Source of the DNA: Alistipes sp.
Lineage (GTDB): Bacteria; Bacteroidota; Bacteroidia; Bacteroidales; Rikenellaceae
Direction of reading: 5' to 3'
Assembly (NCBI GenBank): GCA_017936685.1
Contig: JAGBFA010000015.1
Coordinates: forward strand, 1-64,000
Length of the DNA: 64,000 nucleotides
The notes beneath the pieces are model-generated. The model saw nothing but the letters and a program-made list of their open reading frames with translations. It made no database searches and was not told the DNA's origin. The translations under genes and the position numbers were made by a program. The stretch's first letter is position 1, and each line of letters starts with the position of its first letter. This document shows, piece after piece, positions 16,246-24,686 of this stretch.

Positions 16246-16518
16246 AGTTTTCTAAATTCTCCAATTTTGCATGTGCGTGTAGAAGACTTGGGGCGCGATT
16301 GGTTTTCGTGGGGTGTGAAGGAATTCGACCCCCTTCCCCTCTCTGTAGCACTCGCAATTGAGGTGTAGTTAATGCCGAGTGTTTTCCGAACTTTTATCAA
16401 AGAGTTACAGCGATTTCGAGCCGATTTTGGGCGAAGTCGAACTCTTTGAGTATTAAACCCTTCACACTCCAATTAATTCTACCTTCATTTTACTGACCAT
16501 CAGTAGTTTATAATTTTC
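16246..16518. other. Intergenic region before terminases, possible cos/packaging region
   Basis: 273 bases between the integrase and the terminase small subunit without a convincing gene. A 76-codon open frame on the minus strand lacks an ATG and is rejected. The stretch has C- and G-rich patches (CCCCCTTCCCC near 16330) and sits where P27-type phages usually have cos. A degenerate relative of the late operator (TGACCATCAGTAG, 16493-16505) lies at the right end. No cos sequence is proven. Confidence 0.3.
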
Positions 16519-17439
16519 TTATTTTTTACTCAAAAGAGCCTCGATATGCTGGCTTGGATTAACCTTAAGCAACCGTTGCTTTTGTGCCATATCGATATAG
16601 ATACGCGTTGTAGAGGAGTTGGTGTGACCTAACAAATCTTTGATGATCTCGATGTCAGTTCCCATCTCCACGAGCAGGCTGCCGCAGGTATGGCGCAACG
16701 AATGCGCTGTTATCTTCGGGTCGTTTATCCCAATGGCTTGCAGGCGTTGCTTAACAATCATCGATATTGTTGGTGTGCATAGTCGTTCACTTTTGCGCCC
16801 TTTGCAATGGTTTACAATCAGTGGCTCATCTGAATGAAAGTCGCGCTCCGAGATGTAATCCTCATACAGCTCGGCAGTGATGGAGGGGAGTGCCACAACA
16901 TCGTGTTTATCGAGGTGTCCTTTGCGTTGCAGATGCAATAATACTCTCTCCTCCCTGCGCTCCACATCACAGATATTGATACGGCACACTTCGCAGGCTC
17001 GAAGACCATTGAGTAGCATCAAGGCTATGATGAGTTTATCTCGCTTGCCAATGATGGTCTGCGTATCTATCGAGTTCATAAGTCGCTGCGCCTGCTCCGA
17101 TGTCAGTGGGTGTTTGTAGTGCTCACGATGGCGAACACTCGCCTTTACTCCCTCCGTAATGTTGTCGCAATAGCGCATCGAGGCGCAGTATTGGTAGAAG
17201 AGCTTGACCACCGTCACATAGCTCAAATAGGTGTATTGACTCTTGCCCTCGCTTCGTAGTTGCTCTTTGAACTGAAGTATGTGTTCTTTGGTAGGCTCTC
17301 GTGGGTTGATGTCACGAGCCGAAAGCCACGCAAACCAAAGACGAATTTTGCGTCTATAATCTGCTTTGGTAGATGGCAGGCGGTCGCACCCAGCAATCCA
17401 CTCCTCGACTATCTGGTTGAGTGTTAGTGTTGTTCTCAT
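16519..17439 (-). CDS. int: Tyrosine recombinase / integrase
   Basis: 306 residues from ATG at 17439; a TTG at 17484 would extend it by 15. The N-terminal SAM-like domain is LTLNQIVEEWIAGCDRLPSTKADYRRKI. The catalytic domain shows the first Arg in LLNGLRACEVCRI, the H-x-x-R box in ITAHSLRHTCGSLLVE, and LLGHTNSSTTRIYIDM with the nucleophilic Tyr. It is XerC/D-like in size. Its place between HNH and the terminase genes is unusual for an integrase, which normally lies at an att end, so it could serve dimer resolution or recombination rather than integration. It is the only integrase of the prophage in the window. Confidence 0.88.
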   Translation of the reverse strand: MRTTLTLNQIVEEWIAGCDRLPSTKADYRRKIRLWFAWLSARDINPREPTKEHILQFKEQLRSEGKSQYTYLSYVTVVKLFYQYCASMRYCDNITEGVKASVRHREHYKHPLTSEQAQRLMNSIDTQTIIGKRDKLIIALMLLNGLRACEVCRINICDVERREERVLLHLQRKGHLDKHDVVALPSITAELYEDYISERDFHSDEPLIVNHCKGRKSERLCTPTISMIVKQRLQAIGINDPKITAHSLRHTCGSLLVEMGTDIEIIKDLLGHTNSSTTRIYIDMAQKQRLLKVNPSQHIEALLSKK

Positions 17440-17626
17440 AGCGTGTCTTAAAAAAGTGGGTGGTGTACCACGACTTTCAGCCAATCAATCCCATCCATAC
17501 TAATTTGTTGATTTTGATTAATGATTCGTTGATAAGAAAACTTTTGTGGAAAGATTTGTATGTTGCGAACCACTGGCACACCACCGATCGTTTTACATCA
17601 TAAGCGTTGTGTTTTTAGTTAGACAT

Positions 17627-17923
17627 CTATTTATCCTTTGCGCTCTTACGAGCGTGGCAGGCGTTGCAGAGAGATTGGAGATTCTCAATGTCGAGTGACG
17701 CTCCGCCCTTATTGATGGGAACGATGTGGTCGACCATCTGGGCAGGTGTCAAGCGACCCGATTTGAGACACTCCTCGCACATAGGCTCCTGCTCCAGCTT
17801 TAAGGCTCGGAGCTTTCGCCAGGATGTGCTCTGGTAGAACTCTGTGTTGTGGTGGCGGTAGCCCTCAAAGGGTTTTCGCTGCGGCAACCAGGGGCGAGGT
17901 GTAGTTCGTTTTAACTTCGGCAT
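17627..17923 (-). CDS. HNH endonuclease
   Basis: 98 residues. It has the zinc-binding C-E-E-C motif (PMCEECLKSGRL), the catalytic VDHIVPINKGG and the NLQSLCNACHARKSAKD ending with the last Cys pair, a full HNH finger. Phage HNH proteins of this size next to terminase genes support cos cleavage during packaging. Here the integrase separates it from the terminases. Confidence 0.9.
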   Translation of the reverse strand: MPKLKRTTPRPWLPQRKPFEGYRHHNTEFYQSTSWRKLRALKLEQEPMCEECLKSGRLTPAQMVDHIVPINKGGASLDIENLQSLCNACHARKSAKDK

Positions 17924-17924
17924 A

Positions 17925-18200
17925 TCAGAAGATCACATTATGGTCTAACGGCAGATATGCATCCTCAACCTCGTAGCCAATAACACGAGCGACACGCGCC
18001 TTCGGAAATCTCCTACGCAGCGATTCAATATCAAAATCGAAGCGTTGGAAGTCGGCAGTAAAGGCAGGCATACCGATGAGCTCAACATTACGCGAAAGAC
18101 TCGCCAGGTCGTTCTCCTCCCACCACAGCATTGAGCCGTTGTGGGTGGCATACTTGCGTCTGCCATCTTTAAGTTTGAAGATAACTCGTTGTGCTTTCAT
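17925..18200 (-). CDS. Small phage protein of unknown function
   Basis: 91 residues, one base upstream of the HNH gene and six bases after the DnaC-like gene, so part of the same operon. VIFKLKDGRRKYATHNGSMLWWEENDL reads like a small beta-rich domain, followed by DFDIESLRRRFPKARVARVIGYEVED. I recognise no family. Confidence 0.55.
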   Translation of the reverse strand: MKAQRVIFKLKDGRRKYATHNGSMLWWEENDLASLSRNVELIGMPAFTADFQRFDFDIESLRRRFPKARVARVIGYEVEDAYLPLDHNVIF

Positions 18201-18206
18201 AGATTG

Positions 18207-18842
18207 CTATTTGCGGAGACTCTCTCCCTCAAAGTGAATGGTGCGACAGAGGTGCGCGAGACGATCCATCGTGCGCTCTCCATAGCGGTCGAGAATCTGC
18301 ACCTCGGTTAAGTTCGTGGTAACGAAGACGGGACGATGGTATCGCTCGGCTGCATTCAGCACCTGGTTGAAGCCCTCGCTCTTCTCTCCGTAGTCGTTCA
18401 TCATAGGCTCGATGCCGAGCTCATCAATGGCTGGATAGCCATTTGTGAGGAGTCGGTCGAGGTAGGTCGCTGGGCGTTCTCCCCACGCCAATCGCTGATT
18501 GGGAACTTCTGCACTGAAGTTCTGCGCGTGTACGGGTTGCAGTACACGATTTTTCATTCGGAATAATACGGGAAGTACGCCATTCAGAATCACACTCTTG
18601 CCGCGCCCGCAGTCGCCCATAAGCATCAAGCCTTTGTCGTCAGTATTGGTCATCCAATCGATGACCTCATCGTATTCGGGCAGATGCTCGTAGAGGTCGT
18701 AGGTGCGATCCACCTCGCGGAAGATGTAGCGGAAGAGCTGGTCGCAGTAGTCTCGGCTGCCCCACGACCACACCCAACGCTCGTTGATGCGTAGCATGTT
18801 CTCTCCCATCATTTTGCCAATAAGTTCACTTACACTTTTCAT
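18207..18842 (-). CDS. DnaC-like helicase loader ATPase
   Basis: 211 residues from ATG at 18842; the longer open frame to 19055 is a shadow of the initiator gene. It has a Walker A GDCGRGKSVILNGVLP near residue 75, a Walker B-like PAIDELGIEPMMNDYGEKSEGFNQVLNAAERYHRP split near 130-165 and the sensor VFVTTNLTEVQILDRYGERTMDRL. This pattern is that of DnaC/IstB-type AAA+ loaders. With the initiator upstream it forms an O/P-like replication pair. Confidence 0.85.
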   Translation of the reverse strand: MKSVSELIGKMMGENMLRINERWVWSWGSRDYCDQLFRYIFREVDRTYDLYEHLPEYDEVIDWMTNTDDKGLMLMGDCGRGKSVILNGVLPVLFRMKNRVLQPVHAQNFSAEVPNQRLAWGERPATYLDRLLTNGYPAIDELGIEPMMNDYGEKSEGFNQVLNAAERYHRPVFVTTNLTEVQILDRYGERTMDRLAHLCRTIHFEGESLRK

Positions 18843-18861
18843 TGTATCTTGCTCTTTTGAT

Positions 18862-19782
18862 TTACTTTTTACCTGCGTTTTTGAGTTTGTCGATATATCG
18901 CTGTCGCTTCTGGTCGTCATCGCTCTGGATGATCTGACCAATGCGCTGTCCGTACTGGCGACCATCGGGTGGATGTCCTCGCGCCAGACCATCGCGGAGG
19001 GCAAAGATTCCCGCCCAATTGTTCGCCATACTTTGGTCGATGATGCGCTGGGCAACTTCTGAATTACCGCCCGAAAGGTTGCGAAGCATTGTTAGGCACT
19101 TCCGCGCTCCCACCTCCGTCTTGTAGCCCTCCTTTCGAGCACTCTTATATTCGAACCATTGAGCCATTACTCCTCGCCAAGGCTCCTCGATAGTTCCCTG
19201 CCACTCTGAAGGCGAGAAAAGAGCCCTTTTCGTTTTCTCTTTTTGCGCGGAACTTTTTTCTCTTTTTCTTTTTGAGTGGGTAGGCATCGGAGCAGGCTTG
19301 CCTGCGACAACCTTTTTCTTTGTATCTTCTTTTTCAACAATGTTTAGTTTAGTCTTATCACTTATAAGAGGTATCTCCTCATTTTGTGTTGCACTTTGTG
19401 TTGCAGACTGCAATGCAAGTTGTAACACTACGCCATTTTTTGCTTCCTCAACTTCTGTTGTTTGTGTTGCACTTTGCGTTGCGCTATGCAACACAACAGA
19501 TTGCGAAAAGGGAACAATCGTATAGCAACAAGGCGACCTGCCACCTCGATTGTGGATGCGTAACAGACCCTGCTCGACAAGCTGGCTACGCGCTCGAAAA
19601 ATGGTCGTGCGCTCCAAGTGGGTGCGAGTCTCCAAAAGGCTGGATGGTATCGCAATAGGATTCTTCCAGCCAGAACGACTCGCAATCTGCATCACTCCAT
19701 GCCACAACACGATGCCATTTGCCGAGAGAGGATGTGTCTCCAACCAATCGTAGAAGAGCTTAATCTCTGTCAGGTAGTTCAT
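18862..19782 (-). CDS. Phage replication initiator (lambda O-like)
   Basis: 306 residues. Residues 1-95 form a winged-helix region (LHPLSANGIVLWHGVMQIASRSGW-type helix, PSSLLETRTHLERTTIFRARSQLVEQGLL, then RGGRSPCCYTIVPF), as in phage replisome organisers. A linker follows with two SATQSATQ segments and basic stretches (KRKREKSSAQKEKTKRA), then a C-terminal domain (WRGVMAQWFEYKSARKEGYK, AQRIIDQSMANNWAGIFAL) of the DnaD/DnaT-type motif YxxxxG...hxxhhxxSxxNxWxG. It recruits the helicase loader encoded next. The repeats inside the gene (19383-19491) may be the origin. Confidence 0.75.
   Translation of the reverse strand: MNYLTEIKLFYDWLETHPLSANGIVLWHGVMQIASRSGWKNPIAIPSSLLETRTHLERTTIFRARSQLVEQGLLRIHNRGGRSPCCYTIVPFSQSVVLHSATQSATQTTEVEEAKNGVVLQLALQSATQSATQNEEIPLISDKTKLNIVEKEDTKKKVVAGKPAPMPTHSKRKREKSSAQKEKTKRALFSPSEWQGTIEEPWRGVMAQWFEYKSARKEGYKTEVGARKCLTMLRNLSGGNSEVAQRIIDQSMANNWAGIFALRDGLARGHPPDGRQYGQRIGQIIQSDDDQKRQRYIDKLKNAGKK
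19383..19491. repeat. Direct repeats inside the initiator gene, candidate origin iterons
   Basis: Two 31-base repeats, 19383-19413 and 19461-19491, agree at 26 positions and start 78 bases apart. Each begins TTTGTGTTGCACTTTG and holds internal TTGCA units. They encode the two SATQSATQ segments. A very AT-rich stretch (about 19300-19382) lies beside them. Iterons plus an AT-rich region inside the initiator gene is the layout of the lambda origin in gene O. Confidence 0.5.
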
Positions 19783-20129
19783 CTTCGCATTCGTTTATTG
19801 TGGCGATACATAATGCGGTCGAACTCCGACATTTGCTCCTCTCCTGGTGGCTCTAAATCTTCGGGCTCTGGTGCGAAGTATCCCAGGTGGCGCATAATAT
19901 CGCGCTTGCTAATGCGCACACCATTGTTACACTTCTGCCTACGAATGTTGTAGCGTATGCAGTCGCGGTCGAGTTGTCGCAGACCCTTGCCAAGCATATC
20001 GGCAGCCTCCTGGCGTGTAATGAAGATGTCGGCTATCGAAGTGTCGTCAATGCACCTCAACTCATTTAGACTGCTCTGTATCGCCAGCAGGTCAGTCTGA
20101 ATCTTATTCAAAATGTCGATGTAGTTCAT
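19779..20129 (-). CDS. Small DNA-binding protein, excisionase/MerR-like
   Basis: 116 residues from ATG at 20129, with its stop overlapping the initiator start. After an N-terminal coiled helix (IDILNKIQTDLLAIQSSLNEL), ADIFITRQEAADMLGKGLRQLDRDCIRYNIRR and GVRISKRDIMRHLG match the helix-turn-helix_17 / excisionase pattern (hxxxEAAxhLgxsxrxhxRhxxxG...hxxxDIxxhL) common in Bacteroidetes mobile elements. It probably binds DNA near the start of the early operon. Confidence 0.7.
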   Translation of the reverse strand: MNYIDILNKIQTDLLAIQSSLNELRCIDDTSIADIFITRQEAADMLGKGLRQLDRDCIRYNIRRQKCNNGVRISKRDIMRHLGYFAPEPEDLEPPGEEQMSEFDRIMYRHNKRMRR

Positions 20130-20250
20130 AACTCTTCGGTTTTGCTTTCGGGTGCAAAGTTCCGAAGTGCAGAAATCAAAAATGCAGGGAGTCCCTATTG
20201 GAGTCCCTGCAAAATAGTTTGTAAAATGCTGTATGTCAGCGTTGATAAAT

Positions 20251-20836
20251 TTACACTTTTTTAGAAAGTGCTTGTTCAAGTTGGCTTATAAATTCCGATG
20301 ATTTACGCCTTACATTGCGGATATAGTCGCGCTCATTAAAGGCGGATTTGATGGTAATAGGCAGATTGAATGCGAAGGAGAAGTACTCAATGAGTTTAGT
20401 GAAGGATGCAGGCTTACCGCTATCGTCAAGAATTGCCTGGGTTGTTTCGAGCGCAGAGACGAGTTCTATCAAATCGCGTCTGTGGAATTTGTCGCTCCAA
20501 TGTAATGAGGAACGCGGAGGTGGGATTGTTGGGGAGAATAGTTCGGGGAAGGTTAGGCGTTTTTCATTCTGGGCAATGCAGGTGCGGAGGTTGGCTTTTG
20601 CCCGCTTGAGAAGAGTACGGAGGTGTTCATTTTTTTTTGCCGCACACCGCACCCTCCAACTGCGCCAATAGATCGCGGAGGGTAAAATCAATGGCAAGGT
20701 AGCCAATGTCGCTCATCAAAAGGTTGCGCACCTCGTGCTGGAAACGCTCGAACTCAGTGTTGAGTTCCACATCGGTCATCTGACTGCCGCCAGATAGTGC
20801 CACTTGCATAAAGCGGCTCTCAGAAATTGCTCTCAT
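20251..20836 (-). pseudogene. RteC-like regulator, split by a frameshift in a 9-base homopolymer
   Basis: The first part (ATG at 20836: MRAISESRFMQVALSGGSQM to LEGAVCGKKK) stops at TGA directly after nine A residues on the minus strand (20630-20638). The frame that follows (NEHLRTLLKRAKANLRTC to LEQALSKKV, stop at 20251) has no start of its own. Eight instead of nine A residues would fuse them into one protein of about 194 residues. The C-terminal half, with LHWSDKFHRRDLIELVSALETTQAI and SFAFNLPITIKSAFNERDYIRNVRRKSSEFISQLEQAL, fits the RteC pattern. RteC proteins activate excision and transfer genes in Bacteroides elements. This could be a real mutation, slippage-controlled expression or a read error. 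Confidence 0.6.
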
Positions 20837-20881
20837 AGCTGTTTGATTTAAATGAGTAAATGTGAATATTTGAAACAAAAA

Positions 20882-20910
20882 AGCCCATCCTGCGTTGCGC
20901 AAGACGGGCT
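20882..20910 (-). terminator. Intrinsic terminator / attenuator upstream of the RteC-like gene
   Basis: On the minus strand a 13-bp uninterrupted stem (AGCCCGTCTTGCG with CGCAGGATGGGCT, two G-T pairs) closed by CAA is followed by TTTTT. It lies 46 bases before the RteC-like ATG. A possible -7 box TACCTTTA, the same octamer as at 2445, lies upstream at 20987-20994. No minus-strand gene is seen to its right, so it may act as an attenuator in the leader of the early operon. Confidence 0.65.
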
Positions 20911-21050
20911 GTATAATTGCTATTTTTATTGAGTTTTCTGTAAGTTGCTGCGGCAGTAACTATTAGTAAGTGAAACATTTTCAGTGTAAAGGTAATAACT
21001 TTTTCGGAATAATCACCCTCTGTATTCTGATTTATTAGAATCTATCATAA

Positions 21051-21058
21051 TATCTTTG
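21051..21058 (+). promoter_or_regulatory. Distal promoter of the helicase defence operon
   Basis: TATCTTTG is a perfect -7 box 187 bases before the first gene of the operon. The -33 region is only a weak match (TGATTTATTAG). Confidence 0.5.
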
Positions 21059-21176
21059 AATATATCTAGAACATAAGCATTGACATCCGCCTGTCAAAAA
21101 ACACCAATTGGCAAGATTTTTCAATGAGCTATTACGCTTTTTAGTAAAAACTCACCTATATTTAAGGGATTTTACT

Positions 21177-21184
21177 TAATTTTG
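21177..21184 (+). promoter_or_regulatory. Proximal promoter of the helicase defence operon
   Basis: TAATTTTG fits the -7 consensus TAnnTTTG, 61 bases before the first start codon. Both promoters drive the plus strand and diverge from the prophage early operon. Confidence 0.5.
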
Positions 21185-21244
21185 TAAGTGGCGGAGGATT
21201 TATGCATAGTAAATCGCTAAATGTCAAAACTCTAACCCTGATAG

Positions 21245-22816
21245 ATGAACGACAGAAAAGACATATTCAAACTATTTTGTAAATATGTTGATGACACGAT
21301 ATTCAAGGAAAATATCGGGTCTGTCGTTTCATTTGTCGTCGATCAATCCTACATAGATTCATTCTGTGAAAAATACTCTATTGGGGAATCTGAATTGCTG
21401 GATGAAGTGCGCAAAAATATGTATCGTTATAATGCTTCCATTGATCATGTTAAGGGCATTATTGCGATTCAAGTATATGCTGCGACCAAAAGAGCAGACG
21501 ATTATATAATGACAAGTGCTAATTATAGGGGGCGATTAGCCGATTTATTGTCATGGGATACAGCAATGTTGCAATCTTGGATGCACGATTTTCAAGATTC
21601 ATATTGGAAGAGATTATATTCATGGTGTGATGAAAATCACTATGAAATCTCTAAATCTGCGCCATATTCTGGCAAAGGTCGTTATGTACAATATCCATTA
21701 CAGCAAGCAAAAAGAGTCTTCACAAAAGATGAACTTCTATACATAGCATGCGCTTTTGTAGATAATAATTTATATCCAGACGATGATATAACCTTCGATG
21801 AGTTTTGGAGAGTTGTTTTGTGGAGGTCATTGAGTAGATATATACAAACCAATCATGCGTTAAATCTATATAGTACCAGAGAATTTTACGATGACGCCAG
21901 AAAGCAGATTTTCAACTATTTTTTAAGATGGAACGGTGAATATAAGCAGTTCTCCAAGATACGGAACATTCGTCCCGAGTCTAAGGAAGATATGTTCGTC
22001 TATATGAGTGATGAATACGACTCCATTGACATTAGGAATGACAAACTTGAGTTAGTAACTAAATTCCAGCTATCAACATTTAGTCATAATACATATACTA
22101 GCAATAAGAGTGTTTTACCTATAAGGCGTAAAGATTTAATCTTATTCAAAAGAGATGATTTTTATAATATTTGGCAGGAAACCCGTTTCCTTGAGGGTGA
22201 TGAAGAGGGTGTTGCAATAATTTTTTCGGAGTTTACAAGTCGTTGGATTCACTTTCCAAAGAGTGATCTAATAAAGTGTACCGCATATGCTAAAATATTT
22301 AAGGTTTCCAAAGGTCGTTGGTCATATGACCTGTACGAAGAACCACGAAACTACAAGTTGGAAGGCGGCTTGAGGATTGGACGCAGAATGTACTTGTTGG
22401 GAGGAGCTCCTTTATTCTACATAAATACTGATGGACTGTTTTGGATTGATGATGAAGCATATTCGTCAACTGGAGACTATTTATCCTTAAATCACCTAGG
22501 TGTAGGTATTCACCAAATTAAAGTTGTTGGATATAAAGATATTATATTTGAGATAATTGATTCTCCTTTAAATGTTCCTCTTTGGAGTATAGATAATAGC
22601 CAGTGGTGCATTGATAAGAAAAGTGTAATATGGAAGCCCGCAAAGATGCAAAATGGCGTTATTGGAATGAATCTTAGCAATATTTGCCAAACAAAATATA
22701 TTCAGGGGGATGAAATGCCAACGCTATGTGCATGGGCAAGAGTGCATCAAGCAATGACTGCTAATAGCCAAAATATGATTGTAAAAACGCTTAAAAATAT
22801 AAATGACTATGAGTAA
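21245..22816 (+). CDS. Unrecognised protein, gene 1 of four-gene helicase operon
   Basis: 523 residues. No domain is recognised. The N-terminal 280 residues look helical (DIFKLFCKYVDDTIFKENIG, SELLDEVRKNMYRYNASIDHVKGIIAIQVYAATK). From about 285 the sequence becomes beta-rich with short strands: RKDLILFKRDDFYNIWQETRF, RWIHFPKSDL, YKLEGGLRIGRRMYLLGGAP, GVGIHQIKVVGYKDIIFEII, a possible beta-sandwich. No nuclease, methylase or ATPase motif is visible. Its last 14 bases overlap gene 2. Base composition is clearly AT-richer than in the prophage and capsule genes, indicating separate acquisition. I infer a structural or recognition subunit. Confidence 0.6.
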   Translation: MNDRKDIFKLFCKYVDDTIFKENIGSVVSFVVDQSYIDSFCEKYSIGESELLDEVRKNMYRYNASIDHVKGIIAIQVYAATKRADDYIMTSANYRGRLADLLSWDTAMLQSWMHDFQDSYWKRLYSWCDENHYEISKSAPYSGKGRYVQYPLQQAKRVFTKDELLYIACAFVDNNLYPDDDITFDEFWRVVLWRSLSRYIQTNHALNLYSTREFYDDARKQIFNYFLRWNGEYKQFSKIRNIRPESKEDMFVYMSDEYDSIDIRNDKLELVTKFQLSTFSHNTYTSNKSVLPIRRKDLILFKRDDFYNIWQETRFLEGDEEGVAIIFSEFTSRWIHFPKSDLIKCTAYAKIFKVSKGRWSYDLYEEPRNYKLEGGLRIGRRMYLLGGAPLFYINTDGLFWIDDEAYSSTGDYLSLNHLGVGIHQIKVVGYKDIIFEIIDSPLNVPLWSIDNSQWCIDKKSVIWKPAKMQNGVIGMNLSNICQTKYIQGDEMPTLCAWARVHQAMTANSQNMIVKTLKNINDYE

Positions 22817-24686
22817 TTTCGATTTTAACAGACATACCGTAGTTGGAGAACTAACTATTAACTCAAATAGTGGTCATGGATATGTTAAGGTTTATGGCTA
22901 TATGGATGGCTATAAATATATCTCTATTTCTACAGAGGAGTCAAATAGGATATTTACACCCAAAGGTGAGGTGTTTGCTTACAATATCGTTCGAGATTAC
23001 TCTAGCCTTGATCGTAAATTAATCGCCCTATCAGTCAAACCCAATGACAAAGATGGTGATAATAGAGATGACTATGTGTGTGATTATTACAACGGAAGTG
23101 TACGCTCAATTGGTTATCAGATAACCACTTTACCAAAGGTTGGAGTCATTGGAGAATACAATTACATGCAGTTGCAGGAACATCATCTGTTAGGCAAAGA
23201 TGAACCAGTATTTTTCCAGGTGAAAGATAAGCTATATTGCATTAAAGATGACAAGCAAAGATTAATCCCGTATTGTACCATTACAGATTCGATGCCTATA
23301 GTTCGTGGCAAATATGACACTTATTACCTAGGAGGCTCTCTGCCGATGGAACAAGGTGTTATAGACATAACGAATGACCAACAATTAGTAGCATGGTTTG
23401 TCAAAAAGATTGCTAAAGTTTGCTGGCACGATATTCAAAATGGGAATGGTAAATTGGCGCAAGATGAAGCTAAAAAGGCACTTGAAGCGACAAGCCTTGA
23501 CCCCAACATAGTGTTGCACCGCCTTCATCGCTTGGAGATGTTGACGGAATCGTTTGTTTTGACTCGTGATGAGGTACAATCCTTGATTGATGCTCCCTGG
23601 CTACAGCCGACCATCAGCAAAGCATTGTTGAAATTCAAAGAGGATTTTGTCAATCTCATCTTGTCGGAGAATGCAGACGAAATTAACGGCATAAGGAAAG
23701 AACACAAACTTGAGTTTCAGAGGGAAACGGCTCAACACGATAGTGCAATCGTTCATCTGAAGGAGTCAATGGAACGCGCCCTTCAAGAGCATGACCAAGC
23801 GTTAACACAATATGAAGATGAAATTGAGATAAAGAAATCAGAACTTAGCAAACTGGTTGAAGATATCTCCGACAAAGAATCCATAATTGGTCGTTTAACA
23901 GAACAACTGAGTAGTATAAACGAAAGAAAAGATGCTGTAGTGGCTGATTTTGAGGTCATAAGACAAGTCATTAACCTCTCATCGTCAGCAAATAATCAGC
24001 ATTCATCCATTCGAATAGATACACCCATAACAGATGTTCGCTTGTCTGATATTAGATTACCTTTGTATAGGGGATTCAACAAGAATATGGAGATTTGTCT
24101 GAAGGCATTTGGGTGTACGACAAATAATATTAGCAAATTGTCAGAGCTATTTATTGGATATGGTTGTATTTTGTTACCTAACATCGAGTCTCTAATGTCT
24201 GTTATTTATGCAACAGGTAGATGTCGTTATATAACCTCATATGTGAGTGTATCTTGGAAATCATTTAGAGACCTTTGGGAGAATGGTCTAGTTCAAATTA
24301 TCGATAGTTGTAAGAGAAATCCACAAGATATACATTATCTCGTTTTGAGGAATATAAATTTGTCATACACACCAAACTACCTACAACCTCTATTGGACGC
24401 ACAAATGGGCTTTATAAACACATTGCCTAATAGTGCAGAAATATATCCAGCAAATCTTAAGGTGTTAATGACTGCCACCGAAGATGAGGTTATTCCATTG
24501 ACTAAGGACTGTTTACGCTATGTGGGTTGCGTATCTAAAAAGGATTTCACGCCTAATACAATTGTTCACAAACCTAAAATAGAGGGACTTGTCGGTTATT
24601 TAGATACAAGCATACTAACTAACGAGAGTCCTAATCCCGATGAAGTATCGAGAGCTAACAGCATAGATGACTATATAAATGAATAG
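22803..24686 (+). CDS. Coiled-coil protein with degenerate AAA-like domain, gene 2 of helicase operon
   Basis: 627 residues. Residues 1-200 are beta-rich (VVGELTINSNSGHGYVKVYGY). Residues about 290-390 are a long heptad coiled coil (SAIVHLKESMERALQEHDQA, ELSKLVEDISDKESIIGRL). From 410 to 600 the order resembles an McrB-type AAA+ ATPase: SYVSVSWKSFRDLW, IHYLVLRNINLSYTPNYLQP at the Walker B place, and NLKVLMTATEDEVIPLTKDC at sensor 1. But the P-loop is missing (GYGCILLPNIESLMSVIYA) and the Walker B acids are replaced (LRNIN for LDEIN). I infer an inactivated ATPase fold used as a scaffold; this needs a structure prediction. It overlaps gene 3 by eight bases. Confidence 0.6.
   Translation: MTMSNFDFNRHTVVGELTINSNSGHGYVKVYGYMDGYKYISISTEESNRIFTPKGEVFAYNIVRDYSSLDRKLIALSVKPNDKDGDNRDDYVCDYYNGSVRSIGYQITTLPKVGVIGEYNYMQLQEHHLLGKDEPVFFQVKDKLYCIKDDKQRLIPYCTITDSMPIVRGKYDTYYLGGSLPMEQGVIDITNDQQLVAWFVKKIAKVCWHDIQNGNGKLAQDEAKKALEATSLDPNIVLHRLHRLEMLTESFVLTRDEVQSLIDAPWLQPTISKALLKFKEDFVNLILSENADEINGIRKEHKLEFQRETAQHDSAIVHLKESMERALQEHDQALTQYEDEIEIKKSELSKLVEDISDKESIIGRLTEQLSSINERKDAVVADFEVIRQVINLSSSANNQHSSIRIDTPITDVRLSDIRLPLYRGFNKNMEICLKAFGCTTNNISKLSELFIGYGCILLPNIESLMSVIYATGRCRYITSYVSVSWKSFRDLWENGLVQIIDSCKRNPQDIHYLVLRNINLSYTPNYLQPLLDAQMGFINTLPNSAEIYPANLKVLMTATEDEVIPLTKDCLRYVGCVSKKDFTPNTIVHKPKIEGLVGYLDTSILTNESPNPDEVSRANSIDDYINE

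Noticed and set aside
16242..16472. 76-codon open frame next to the terminase small subunit
   Set aside because: No ATG start and no recognisable sequence; overlaps the probable packaging region.
16493..16512. Possible third copy of the late operator (TGACCATCAGTAG)
   Set aside because: The right half of the palindrome is broken and no -7 box lies 23 bases downstream.
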